The translations under genes were made by a program, and so were the position numbers. A stretch of DNA of 64,000 nt from Mycolicibacterium gilvum (GTDB lineage: Bacteria > Actinomycetota > Actinomycetes > Mycobacteriales > Mycobacteriaceae). Every line of letters starts with the position of its first letter. The first letter of the stretch is position 1. Location: contig NZ_UGQM01000001.1 of assembly GCF_900454025.1 (NCBI RefSeq), positions 5,642,001 to 5,706,000 on the forward strand, read 5' to 3'. This document shows positions 51,839 through 59,730 of this stretch, piece after piece. Below the pieces are notes generated by a model. The model did not search any database and was not told where the DNA came from. It saw nothing but the letters and a program-made list of their open reading frames with translations.

Positions 51839-52273
51839 ATGCTGCATCGACTCTTCAACTCCGTCTTTTCCGAAGCGACCCCCGCCCACGCACACTGCGA
51901 CCTGTTCTGCGGTGTCTACGATCCCGCGCAGGCCAAGATCGAAGCGATGTCCTGCCTCAAGACGATCAAGAAGTACCACGAGTCCGACGACGAGCACTTC
52001 AAGACGCGGGCGATCATCATCAAGGAGCGCCAGGCCGAAGAGGTCAAGCACCACCTGACCGTGCTGTGGGCCGACTTCTTCACCCCCGAGCACTTCGAGC
52101 AGTTCCCGAACCTGCACCAGCTGTTCTGGCAGGGCGTCAAGGGAGCCGGCGACGTCAAGAAGTCGCTCGATCCCGCGGTGGCCGAGAACGTCCTCAAGAT
52201 CATCGACGAGATCGCCGACATCTTCTGGCAGACCGACAAGGGCAAGCAGATGGGCGTCTACCCGCCGTCCTGA
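51839..52273 (+). CDS. sodN: Nickel-dependent superoxide dismutase
   Basis: Dismutates superoxide using Ni bound by the N-terminal hook. The 144 residues start with an 18-residue propeptide (ending ATPAHA); cleavage before His19 by SodX gives the mature N-terminus HCDLFCGVYDPAQAKIEA. The hook consensus is HCxxPCGxY: His1, Cys2, Cys6, Gly7 and Tyr9 (mature numbering) are kept, but Pro5 is Phe. The four-helix body matches the family (HFKTRAIIIKERQAEEVKHHLTVLW, FFTPEHFEQFPNLHQLF). In M. tuberculosis this locus holds sodA, the Fe/Mn enzyme. A strong terminator follows. Confidence 0.94.
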   Translation: MLHRLFNSVFSEATPAHAHCDLFCGVYDPAQAKIEAMSCLKTIKKYHESDDEHFKTRAIIIKERQAEEVKHHLTVLWADFFTPEHFEQFPNLHQLFWQGVKGAGDVKKSLDPAVAENVLKIIDEIADIFWQTDKGKQMGVYPPS

Positions 52274-52299
52274 CGCACTCCCGCACCTCGTACAGCGCC

Positions 52300-52339
52300 C
52301 ACCCGGCCCGGTCCCCGCGACCGGGCCGGGTGTCGTTTT
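52300..52339 (+). terminator. Intrinsic terminator after sodN
   Basis: Perfect 14-bp stem CACCCGGCCCGGTC (52300-52313) with its complement (52319-52332), 5-nt loop, followed by TCGTTTTG. It lies 27 nt past the sodN stop. Confidence 0.88.
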
Positions 52340-52414
52340 GTTACCTGCTGGCAATCGTGTCCTATTGCGTGCCAACGGGTCTCTGACGCATTCTGGGCGA
52401 ATCGACCCACGGCT

Positions 52415-52984
52415 GTGTCGGGCAATACCCTTTGGACACCGGGAGGCGAAGTGGATTTCGGGTCCGGCCGCGCGATCGAGATCGCCCCGTTCCATTCCCG
52501 TGGCTCACTGAAGGGCTTCGTGGTGTCCGGGCGCTGGCCCGATTCCACCAAGGAGTGGGCGCAACTGCTCATGGCGGCGGTGCGGGTCGCGTCGCTTCCG
52601 GGCCTGCTGTCCACCACGACCATCTTCGGGGTCCGTGAGGAACTGCCGGAGCAGCCGGAGCCGGGAACCGTCGGCCTGGTGCTCGCCGAGGGCACCGTGG
52701 TGGGCGAATCAGCGGTTCCGCCGGGGCATTTCGCCGATCGCCAGCCGCCGGCGCTGATGATGCTGCACCCGCCGTCGGAGACGACCCCGTCGCTGCCGGA
52801 GTGCACCGGCGCGGCCTCCGGGTGCGTGCTGCTGCCCGGCCTGCCGCATCTCGGGCTCGAGCACCGGGCGGCGTGGGTGGAGGCCGAATCCGACGGCACG
52901 GTGACCTCGATGGTGAGCCGGGTCGGTGTCGACCCGATCAGCCACCCCGACACCGCGATCCTGGCGATGCTGCTCGCCGCCTGA
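52415..52984 (+). CDS. Conserved mycobacterial protein of unknown function (Rv3847-like)
   Basis: 189 residues from GTG 52415, with a second in-frame GTG at 52451. No signal peptide or transmembrane helix. The pattern is mixed alpha/beta with GLLSTTTIFGVREELPEQPE, PPALMMLHPPSETTPSLPECTG and GVDPISHPDTAILAMLLAA. Position between the SOD gene and espR matches Rv3847, which has no known function; the orthology is judged from context, not from alignment. No clear ribosome binding site. Confidence 0.72.
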   Translation: MSGNTLWTPGGEVDFGSGRAIEIAPFHSRGSLKGFVVSGRWPDSTKEWAQLLMAAVRVASLPGLLSTTTIFGVREELPEQPEPGTVGLVLAEGTVVGESAVPPGHFADRQPPALMMLHPPSETTPSLPECTGAASGCVLLPGLPHLGLEHRAAWVEAESDGTVTSMVSRVGVDPISHPDTAILAMLLAA

Positions 52985-53056
52985 GCCTCGCACCGTCGCC
53001 GTGCCACTGGCTACTGACACTTTCGTTAGCTGATCGTCCCGGTGTGCTTGCTCGAG

Positions 53057-53393
53057 TTTGCACTCTCACGAGGTGCGGAGCGTGGCGGCCCCGGCACCGC
53101 CCGTACCGGGCCATATACCCTCCAGCAAAGCCTCAGAGCCTTGCGGAAGCAAAGAGTCGGACGTTGCCGGGGGCATGTGGGGGGACTGGTGTGACGACGG
53201 GTCCCAAAGAAGCGCGGTCACCGTTACTGCACTGCCGTTAGTATTTGCTTAGCCGCACGGTGACGTCGCGGTGTCAGGCGAGTTCGAGAACGCCGTTCAC
53301 ACGAGCAGCGGCGGGCCTGACAGGTAACCCAACTGAACTTGACGCCGTTTGCACTTGGTTGTGGCCACAACTGTCGCTACGATGATCAGCAAA
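53057..53393. promoter_or_regulatory. Candidate EspR-type half-sites (TTTGC) upstream of espR
   Basis: TTTGC at 53057, 53244 and 53348; GCAAA at 53125, 53149 and 53389. EspR is known to bind DNA through TTTGC-type half-sites at scattered positions and to act on its own promoter. Six in 337 nt of GC-rich DNA is well above what I would expect by chance. Confidence 0.45.
53355..53383 (+). promoter_or_regulatory. Candidate espR promoter with palindrome in the spacer
   Basis: -35 TTGGTT (53355-53360), 17-nt spacer, -10 TACGAT (53378-53383), leader about 50 nt. The perfect palindrome GTTGTGGCCACAAC (53358-53371) overlaps the -35 and fills the spacer, a likely operator. Confidence 0.5.
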
Positions 53394-53439
53394 TACGCCG
53401 CCCTGAAAACCCGCTCGCCAGTATGTGGAGGTCACAACG

Positions 53440-53838
53440 ATGAGCAACACGTTTGCCGCTCGCCTCAATCGCCTGTTCGACACCGTCTACCCGCCCGGAC
53501 GTGGGCCTCATACCTCCGCTGAGGTGATCGCAGCACTGAAGGCGGAGGGGGTGACCATGTCCGCGCCGTACCTGTCGCAGCTGCGTTCCGGCAACCGAAC
53601 CAACCCGTCCGTGGCAACGATGGCGGCGCTTGCCAACTTCTTCCGCATCAAGCCCGCGTACTTCACCGACGACGAGTACTACGAGAAGCTCGACAAGGAG
53701 CTCACGCTGCTCGCCGGGATGCGTGACGAGGGCGTTCGCCGGATTGCGGCGCGCACGGTCGGGCTGTCCGCGGAGGCCAAGCAGGACATCGTCCAGAAGG
53801 TCGACGAACTCCGCCGTCGCGAGAACCTGGACGATTAG
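53440..53838 (+). CDS. espR: Nucleoid-associated regulator EspR
   Basis: XRE-type helix-turn-helix protein that binds DNA as a dimer of dimers and, in M. tuberculosis, regulates espACD and many envelope genes. Its 132 residues are almost identical in the first 90 to the known protein (FAARLNRLFDTVYPPGRGPHT, MSAPYLSQLRSGNRTNPS, FFRIKPAYFTDDEYYEKLDKEL) and more variable in the C-terminal dimerisation part. GGAGG is 8 nt before the ATG. A start at GTG 53425 is not needed. Convergent with the IrrE-linked membrane gene. Confidence 0.96.
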   Translation: MSNTFAARLNRLFDTVYPPGRGPHTSAEVIAALKAEGVTMSAPYLSQLRSGNRTNPSVATMAALANFFRIKPAYFTDDEYYEKLDKELTLLAGMRDEGVRRIAARTVGLSAEAKQDIVQKVDELRRRENLDD

Positions 53839-53877
53839 CCCGGAACGAATGCCGGCGAGGTAGCGGGCAACAGGGGT

Positions 53878-55008
53878 TCAGTCGCCGGCGGAGAAACCGG
53901 TGCTGAGCTCGCGGTATTGGCGGGCGATCTCGAGAATCCACTCTCGATCCGAATAGCGGGCGGGCTGACGCAGCCAGGCGATCCCCGGGAACTTCTCACG
54001 GCCGTCCCAGATCCACGCGGCGACCGCGCGGGCCTGCTCGGACGGCGCCACGTCGGGTGCCTCCAACTCGGCGCGCTCGACGAGATCGTCGAGATCCGCC
54101 ACCTCGGCGCCGGTGGAGTCGACGGGACGCAGTGCCCCGTCGGCGGCAGTGGCCTCCAGGAACAGCGCATCGGAGATCAGGGACATCCGCTCGGCGACGC
54201 GGAACACCAGCGGCCCCCGCGGGCGCACGCCGATACCGACGTCAGGATGGCGGCGTCCCAATTCCTCCAACAGCGGCGCAATCGTGCGGAGCTCCCGCCG
54301 GGCGCCGACCCAGTCCTCCAGGCTCGGCAGCAGCGACCCGGCCGCGACGATCAGCATCGCGCACCCGAGCAGTGTGGCCGCGGCGCCGACGCCGACCAGT
54401 CCGGACGTGCCGACCGCGCGCAGCAGGAAGAACGCCAGCGCGAGCACGATGAGCACGATGCCGATCGTGAACACGAACAGTGCCCGGCCGCGGCGGGTCC
54501 GATTGGAGTGCCGCAGACCCGCCGCGGCGACCAGGCTCAACGCGACCAGCACGTAGAGCAGCGGGAGCAGCCACGGCAGCATGTTGCCGCCGCCGCTGAG
54601 GTTGCGCCTGAGGTACTCCTCCGGCGACATCTCCGGCTGCTGCTCGGCCGCCAGGAAGATCCCGAGGCTGACCGCGGCGATCACCGCGGCGACGCCGTAC
54701 TGGATGAAGGCCAGTTTCTTCGCCGTGGCAGGGGTGCGGCTCGACGCGACGGTCGTGATCATCACCGCGCTGCCCGCGGCACACGCGATGAGCGCGACCT
54801 GGCTCAGCCCCATCGAGATGTTGGGCCAGCGCAGCATGGTGTCGATCAGCAGGGTCAGCGGCTCCCAGTTCAGCGCGGCGACGACGCCGAGGCTGCCCAG
54901 CGCCAGGATCATCGCGGTGCTCACGAGCGACTGCTTGTTGACCAGCGCCCAGCCGATCCGCAAGCCGGTGGCCAATCCGAGAAGACCGGCGATCACCCAG
55001 ACGATCAA
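53878..55008 (-). CDS. Polytopic membrane protein (MAB_1171c-type putative transporter)
   Basis: 376 residues: about seven transmembrane helices in the first 230 residues, then a soluble cytoplasmic domain with many charged residues (RRELRTIAPLLEELGRRHPDVG, VFRVAERMSLISDALF). This layout, and its gene overlapping an ImmA/IrrE peptidase gene, fit the family labelled MAB_1171c putative transporter. No transported substrate is known and the transporter label is not tested. The ATG overlaps the peptidase stop by 4 nt. Confidence 0.75.
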   Translation of the reverse strand: MIVWVIAGLLGLATGLRIGWALVNKQSLVSTAMILALGSLGVVAALNWEPLTLLIDTMLRWPNISMGLSQVALIACAAGSAVMITTVASSRTPATAKKLAFIQYGVAAVIAAVSLGIFLAAEQQPEMSPEEYLRRNLSGGGNMLPWLLPLLYVLVALSLVAAAGLRHSNRTRRGRALFVFTIGIVLIVLALAFFLLRAVGTSGLVGVGAAATLLGCAMLIVAAGSLLPSLEDWVGARRELRTIAPLLEELGRRHPDVGIGVRPRGPLVFRVAERMSLISDALFLEATAADGALRPVDSTGAEVADLDDLVERAELEAPDVAPSEQARAVAAWIWDGREKFPGIAWLRQPARYSDREWILEIARQYRELSTGFSAGD

Positions 55009-55517
55009 CCAAATGCCTCTCCGAGGCGGACCTGCACGATCGACGAACGATCGGACGGCAGCCGTCCCAGCCGGTAGATGAGCAGGGCGGCGAAGTCCTC
55101 GGCCTCCTGTTCGGCGTCCTCACCGCTGGGTCCCATGCAACCGGTGCGCTGGTTGAGCATGTAGCCGATCAGATCCGAGCTCGCGAGCTCGGTGCTCTCG
55201 ATCGCGGCCTGCACGACGGGAATCCCCTCGTGGCCGAGAACGAGATGGCCGAGTTCGTGGGCGAGCGTGCGGTCCCAGGCCGGCAGTCCCTGCTGGATCA
55301 GGAACACGTCCCGATCGGTGTACTGCCGCCACTGGCCGCACACACCCGGCGGCAACTCGGCGGTCGTCAGTTCGATCGGTCTGCCCCGGCTCTCGCTGAC
55401 GGCCTCGACCAGCCTTGGCAGGGAGACCTCTCCCTGACGCGGAGCAAGGTCGAGTACTTCACTGACCGCACGTGTCACGCTGCGGCTCGCAGGCATTCTT
55501 CCCCCTCTCGATGTCAT
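55005..55517 (-). CDS. ImmA/IrrE-type metallo-endopeptidase
   Basis: 170 residues. The zinc motif HELGH is at 87-91, followed by the helix with EDAEQEAEDFAALLIY that supplies the third ligand. ImmA/IrrE proteins cut DNA-binding repressors (ImmR, DdrO) when a stress signal arrives. Here the helix-turn-helix partner is not in the operon; the nearest XRE-type protein is EspR, encoded convergently beyond the membrane gene. The start at 55517 may be too long; ATG 55496 (MPASRSV) is an alternative. Confidence 0.85.
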   Translation of the reverse strand: MTSRGGRMPASRSVTRAVSEVLDLAPRQGEVSLPRLVEAVSESRGRPIELTTAELPPGVCGQWRQYTDRDVFLIQQGLPAWDRTLAHELGHLVLGHEGIPVVQAAIESTELASSDLIGYMLNQRTGCMGPSGEDAEQEAEDFAALLIYRLGRLPSDRSSIVQVRLGEAFG

Positions 55518-55559
55518 CCACTATGCGCCGCCGACCCTGTCCGGGTGGACGGTTCGGTG

Positions 55560-56429
55560 TCAGTTCATGAATCGCGCGATCCCCGTGGTCCGCACCCCCT
55601 GTGCTGCCTTGGCCTGCCGGTAGCCGAGAAGACCGCCGGCACCGGTGAGGAGCAGAATCCCGGCCAGTCCCGGCAGCGCCAGGGCCGCGATCTGCGAGAC
55701 GCCGGCGCCGCGCAGATACTCCCCGTAGCCGGCGCGGCTGGCCGAGGCCGGGATCGTGACCCTGTCACCGGCGGAGGCAGGCATCGACCGGCCGGGCGCC
55801 GCGGGTGCGGCCGGCGACGCCGGTGCGGCCGCAGATGCGGGAGGCAGCGCCGCCGACGCCGGTCCGGCGCCACCGGGCGCCACCGCGGCGGGGCCGAACC
55901 CCGCCGGGCCGGCGATCACGATCGGCGCATTGATCGGCAGCTCTTCGGCGTCGGCGCTCCCGACGCTGATGCCGGGCACGACGTCGAGCACGTCGGAGCG
56001 CTGGGGGCCGAGCGCGGGCGCGGGGATCGTCGGCGGCATGCCGACGGGCCGGTCCCTGTCCTGGCTGGACACCGACGGCGGGCACTCCCACGCCGGTTCG
56101 TCGCAGCACGGCCCGGGGAGTGGGGAGTCGGGACGCTCGAGCGGCCGTTCGCCGGCGTCGGGCTTCCTCGGGGTACGGCGGGCGGGTTCGGGGTCACGGT
56201 CGGCGGCCACGTCCTCGGAGTTGCCCGATGCGGCGCGCTCAATCCTGCTCGGGCGTCCGGCATCCGGGGGTCGTGCCGGTCGGTCCGGACGGGAGCTCGC
56301 GGGCGCGGTCGCTGCCACGCTGTCGTCGCCGGACGACTCTGCCGGGTCGGCCTGCGCGGTTCCGCCGCCGAGCAGCAGGCCGGAGACGACCAGGCAGGTC
56401 GCTGCCGTGCTCCGCGCACGCGAACCCAC
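55560..56429 (-). CDS. Secreted Pro/Ala-rich protein with C-terminal membrane anchor
   Basis: 289 residues from GTG 56429. A signal peptide (STAATCLVVSGLLLGGGTAQA) leads to a low-complexity Pro/Ala/Arg/Asp region, a short Cys cluster (GPCCDEPAWECPP), an Ala/Pro-rich stretch, and a final helix (IAALALPGLAGILLLTGAGGLLGYRQ). Overall it resembles cell-wall-anchored surface proteins. I recognise no domain. GGAGGG about 12 nt upstream could serve as the binding site. A start at 56552 would place the signal peptide internally and is less likely. Confidence 0.65.
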   Translation of the reverse strand: MGSRARSTAATCLVVSGLLLGGGTAQADPAESSGDDSVAATAPASSRPDRPARPPDAGRPSRIERAASGNSEDVAADRDPEPARRTPRKPDAGERPLERPDSPLPGPCCDEPAWECPPSVSSQDRDRPVGMPPTIPAPALGPQRSDVLDVVPGISVGSADAEELPINAPIVIAGPAGFGPAAVAPGGAGPASAALPPASAAAPASPAAPAAPGRSMPASAGDRVTIPASASRAGYGEYLRGAGVSQIAALALPGLAGILLLTGAGGLLGYRQAKAAQGVRTTGIARFMN

Positions 56430-56593
56430 GTCGTCACCACCCTCCGACGACGTGCCGCCGCCTGCCCGCACTGTGCTGCGATTCTCGCACAAACGGCTGG
56501 TGATGTTTGCTGTACAACGGGACGATAGTGTTGGACTTCGTGTCCGCCGCATCCCCGGCGGAATGTGCCGACGAGACCTGGGAGGCCGCTGGG

Positions 56594-57250
56594 ATGGGTC
56601 TGTTCAAGCGACGCAAATCCCGCGCGACCCGCAAGGCGGAAGCCCGCGCGATCAAGGCCAAGGCGAAGCTCGAAGCCCGACTGTCGGCCAAGAACGAGGT
56701 TCGCAGGTTCAAGGCGGAGCAGAAGGCCCGCAACCGGGCGCTCAAAGCCCAGCTGCGGGCGCAACGGGACAGCGACCGCAACGCCCTGCGCATCGCCGAG
56801 ACCGAGCTGAAGACGGTCCGCGAGGGAAAGCTGTTCTCCCCCGGCAAAATTCGGCGGTTCCTGACGATCGCGCGCCTGCTGGCGCCTGTCGCGGTCCCGC
56901 TCGTGTACCGGGCGTCGATCGCGGCGCGCGGCGTGATCGACGAGCGTCGCGCCGATCAGCTCGGCGTCCCGCTGAGCCAGCTCGGCCAGTTCTCCGGGCA
57001 CGGCGCCCAGCTGTCGGCCCGCATCGCCGGTGCCGAACAGTCGCTGCGACTGCTGGCCGAGAAGCGGGCCAAGGATCAAGAAACCGCACAGTTCGTCCGC
57101 GCGATCACCGACCGGCTCAGCGATCTGGCCGCCGCGGTCGCCGCCGCCGAGAACATGCCGTCTGCCCGCCGCCGGGCCGCGCATTCGGCGATCACCGAGC
57201 AACTCGACGGAATCGACGCCGACCTGATGGCCCGCCTGGGCGTGGTCTGA
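56594..57250 (+). CDS. DUF6474 family protein (Rv3850-like)
   Basis: 218 residues from ATG 56594, with GGAGG 8 nt upstream. The N-terminal 80 residues are a very basic, Ala-rich helix or coiled coil (RKAEARAIKAKAKLEAR). A short hydrophobic stretch (FLTIARLLAPVAVPLVYRASIAARG) and a second helical region follow. The composition suggests nucleic acid or membrane association, but the function is unknown. The length equals the M. tuberculosis protein. The frame is open upstream to 56507 without support. Confidence 0.85.
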   Translation: MGLFKRRKSRATRKAEARAIKAKAKLEARLSAKNEVRRFKAEQKARNRALKAQLRAQRDSDRNALRIAETELKTVREGKLFSPGKIRRFLTIARLLAPVAVPLVYRASIAARGVIDERRADQLGVPLSQLGQFSGHGAQLSARIAGAEQSLRLLAEKRAKDQETAQFVRAITDRLSDLAAAVAAAENMPSARRRAAHSAITEQLDGIDADLMARLGVV

Positions 57251-57254
57251 CCCG

Positions 57255-57770
57255 TTGTCCACGGCCCCTGCGCGAGTGCGCGGTACGGCGGCGGGGCTGC
57301 TGACAGCCGCGCTGACGGTGGCCGCGCACAGCGTCGGCGGGGGCGGGCTGCCGTTCGGCGTGGACGTCGTCGCGCTGGGCGTCGTCGCGGTGACCGTGGG
57401 TGCGGTGCTCGCCTCCGCGTCCCGCGGCGGTGACGTCAGGATTCTCGCGGTGGTGCTCGCCGCAGGTCAGGTCGCCGGTCACGCGGTGCTCGCCGCGCCG
57501 GGCCACCTGCACGCGGCTGCCGCGCTGCCGGCCTGGTCGATGGTCACCGCACACGTCGTCGCGGTCGTGGCCGGCGCCGCCCTCATCGGGATCGGCGAAC
57601 ATCTGGCCCGTGCGCTCTCGCGCGTTGTGCCGTCGGCGGCACCGGCCGGCGCCGCACCGATCGCCCCGTCCCGGCAGCCCGTGGCGCGGTCGTCGGACCA
57701 TCCCCTGCTGTCGACGCTTCTTCTCGCCTCCTCGATGTCGCACCGGGGCCCGCCGGTCAGCACGCGCTGA
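57255..57770 (+). CDS. Small multi-span membrane protein upstream of copC
   Basis: 171 residues from TTG 57255 (GTG 57276 is an alternative). About four hydrophobic helices (GLLTAALTVAAHSVGGGGLPF, VVALGVVAVTVGAVL, ILAVVLAAGQVAGHAVL, VVAVVAGAALIGIG) with His residues, then a polar tail. It starts 4 nt after the DUF6474 gene and precedes copC by 35 nt on the same strand, so a role in copper handling is possible. I know no named family. Confidence 0.75.
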   Translation: MSTAPARVRGTAAGLLTAALTVAAHSVGGGGLPFGVDVVALGVVAVTVGAVLASASRGGDVRILAVVLAAGQVAGHAVLAAPGHLHAAAALPAWSMVTAHVVAVVAGAALIGIGEHLARALSRVVPSAAPAGAAPIAPSRQPVARSSDHPLLSTLLLASSMSHRGPPVSTR

Positions 57771-57805
57771 CCCGTCCCCCGACCCCTCGAAGAGAAGACA
57801 ATCGA

Positions 57806-58342
57806 ATGACTGCACTCCGGCGTGCGACGCACGCCTTCCTCCTCGTCGCGGTGATGCTCGGCCTCTCCGCGACGCTCGTCCCGACCGGAACCGCATCGGC
57901 GCACGCGACCCGCGTCGCCAGCGATCCCGCGGAGAACGCCGAGCTGGCCCGACCACCCGCGCGGGTCTCCGCGACCTTCAACGAACCGATGCAGGCGCTG
58001 TTCGCCGCCATGACCGTGGTGGGTCCCGACGGGGCCCTGTGGTCCGACGGTGACGTCGCCGTCGACGGCACGGTGATCGGTGTCGCGTTGCGGCCCGGCG
58101 GTCCGGCCGGCGAGTACACCGTGAACTACCGTGCGACCTCCGCGGACGGACACGTCGTGACCGGTTCCTGGAGCTTCCGGGTGCTCACCGCAGCCGGCCC
58201 GGCCCCGGCCACGGCGGCCCCTGTGCCGGCCGAAGCAGACGGCGCCGACGGAACCGACGGCGTGCCGGCCTGGCCGTTCGTCGCGGCGGTCACGGTGATC
58301 GTGGCTGCCGGCGCGCTGTGGGCGGTACGGCGCCGGTCGTGA
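57806..58342 (+). CDS. copC: CopC-domain copper-binding protein
   Basis: 178 residues. A signal peptide ends in TASAHA, so the mature N-terminus starts with His (HATRVASDPAENAEL), the usual copper-binding end of CopC. The CopC beta barrel follows (PPARVSATFNEPMQ, YTVNYRATSADGHVVTGSWSFRV) with a second His in SADGH. A Pro/Ala linker and a C-terminal transmembrane helix anchor it. Its stop overlaps the copD start (GTGA). Confidence 0.92.
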   Translation: MTALRRATHAFLLVAVMLGLSATLVPTGTASAHATRVASDPAENAELARPPARVSATFNEPMQALFAAMTVVGPDGALWSDGDVAVDGTVIGVALRPGGPAGEYTVNYRATSADGHVVTGSWSFRVLTAAGPAPATAAPVPAEADGADGTDGVPAWPFVAAVTVIVAAGALWAVRRRS

Positions 58343-59262
58343 CGCACCGTCGCGCGGTGGCGGGCGGTGTGCTCGTCACCGTCGCGGCGTGCGTCATGGC
58401 GTGGGGCCTGGCGTATCCGGCGAGCCCTCTCGGACCCGCGGTGATGCGTGCGGTCGCCGACGCCGCCGCGGTCGCCACCCTCGGACTGGTCGTCGTCCCG
58501 CTGCTCGACGGTCCGCGCTACCGCGCCGAACTCTCCCGACGGGCGTGGCTGCCGCTCGTGGTCGCGTCGGCGACGTGGGTGGTGGCCGAGGTGGTGCGAC
58601 TGACGATCACCGCCGCGGGCGCCGCCGGGACCGGGGCGACCAGCCTGGGGCTGCGCACCGCCGTCGAGTTCGCCACCCGGACCGCGCCCGGCCGCGCGGG
58701 CCTGCTGACGATCCTGGCCGCGGCGCTGGTGTGCGCGCTGGCCGTCCTGCGGATCGGTTCCGTCCCGACGGTCGTGGCGTCGGCGGGTGCGGCGGCGGTG
58801 GGGATCGTCGGGCACCCGTTGACCGGGCACCTCGCCGACAGCCCGTTCGGCGGCGTCGCGATCGCCGTGCACGCGCTGGCCGCGGCCGTGTGGTGCGGTG
58901 TGCTGGCCGCGGTGGTGCTCACCGTCGACCATCGCGGCCAGTGGGCCCGGATCCTGCCCCGGTTCTCCCGGCTGTCGTTCGGCTGTGTCGCCGCGCTGCT
59001 GGCGGGCGGGGTGGTCGGCGGGGTCGCGATGCTCACGTCTGCGGCGGATCTCTACGCGACCGGTTACGGGAGGGTGCTGACCGCGAAGATCGCCCTCACC
59101 GTCGTCCTGGTCGTGCTGGCCTGGCGCAATCGCCGGATCTGGTTGCCCGCGGCCCGCACGCACCGCAGTTCGGCGGTGCTCTCGCGGTCGCGCGCCCATG
59201 TCGAGGTGGCGTTGATGGCGGCCGCTCTGGCCGCCGCGGCGACGCTGTCGGTCACCGGCTGA
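58339..59262 (+). CDS. copD: CopD-family copper transport membrane protein
   Basis: 307 residues from GTG 58339, with eight or so transmembrane helices. It shows the CopD pattern: GVAIAVHALAAAVWCGVL (His and Trp in the helix), FSRLSFGCVAALLAGGV and TGYGRVLTAKIALTVVLVVLAWRNRR. With CopC it is thought to move copper across the membrane. Overlap with copC supports joint translation. The hns-like gene follows after 41 nt. Confidence 0.92.
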   Translation: MTHRRAVAGGVLVTVAACVMAWGLAYPASPLGPAVMRAVADAAAVATLGLVVVPLLDGPRYRAELSRRAWLPLVVASATWVVAEVVRLTITAAGAAGTGATSLGLRTAVEFATRTAPGRAGLLTILAAALVCALAVLRIGSVPTVVASAGAAAVGIVGHPLTGHLADSPFGGVAIAVHALAAAVWCGVLAAVVLTVDHRGQWARILPRFSRLSFGCVAALLAGGVVGGVAMLTSAADLYATGYGRVLTAKIALTVVLVVLAWRNRRIWLPAARTHRSSAVLSRSRAHVEVALMAAALAAAATLSVTG

Positions 59263-59303
59263 GGCCGCCGGGAGCGCCTCGGGCGACCTGGCATGATGGT
59301 GCC

Positions 59304-59729
59304 ATGTCAGACCAGCCGGACGGGCCCGACGAAAGTCCCGCAACCCCGACCCCACCGGCCACGCCGCCCCCGCCGGTGAAGAAGGCCCCCGCGAAGAAGG
59401 CTCCGGCCAAGAAAGCCCCCGCCAAGAAAGCCACCCCGGCCAAGGCTGCGCCGGCCAAGGCTGCGCCGGTCAAGAAGGCGCCCGCCAAGAAGGCCGCCGC
59501 GAAGAAGGCCCCGCCACCTCCGGCAGACGCCGTCGCCTCGGCGGCGAAAGAAGCCGCCGCACAGGCAAAGTCGACGGTTGCCACGGCCAGCACCGCGGTG
59601 ACCAGCCCGCCTCCGGCACCGCCGGGACCGGCCAGCTCGTCGCGGCTCCCGCTCGCGGCGGCAGCGGTTGCCGGTGTGCTCGCGCTGGTGGTTGCGCTGC
59701 TGGTGGCACGACGCAACAGCGACGACTGA
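59304..59729 (+). CDS. hns: H-NS-like Lys/Ala/Pro-rich protein with C-terminal membrane helix (Rv3852-like)
   Basis: 141 residues. An acidic start is followed by a dense run of KKAPAK-type units (about 25-72), typical of histone H1-like tails that bind DNA, then [23 protein letters not shown] and a transmembrane helix ([23 protein letters not shown]) at the end. The M. tuberculosis protein is a membrane-associated nucleoid protein. CATGAT is 6 nt before the ATG. The gene is followed after 1 nt by rraA. Confidence 0.88.
   Translation: MSDQPDGPDESPATPTPPATPPPPVKKAPAKKAPAKKAPAKKATPAKAAPAKAAPVKKAPAKKAAAKKAPPPPADAVASAAKEAAAQAKSTVATASTAVTSPPPAPPGPASSSRLPLAAAAVAGVLALVVALLVARRNSDD
59376..59515 (+). 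repeat. KKAPAK-type repeats in the hns-like gene
   Basis: About ten imperfect 12-18-nt units (AAGAAGGCCCCCGCC and variants) encode a Lys/Ala/Pro tail; a region prone to length change. Confidence 0.8.
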
Positions 59730-59730
59730 C

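Larger units (their letters stand above)
52985..53439 (+). other. Long non-coding region upstream of espR
   Basis: 455 nt without a convincing gene. It holds six TTTGC/GCAAA half-sites, a 14-bp palindrome and a likely espR promoter, described separately. Short ORFs in it have unnatural composition. A 5' UTR or small RNA cannot be excluded. Confidence 0.6.

Noticed and set aside
53058..53252. 64-residue ORF upstream of espR
   Set aside because: No ribosome site, odd composition and overlap with the regulatory half-sites; likely chance.
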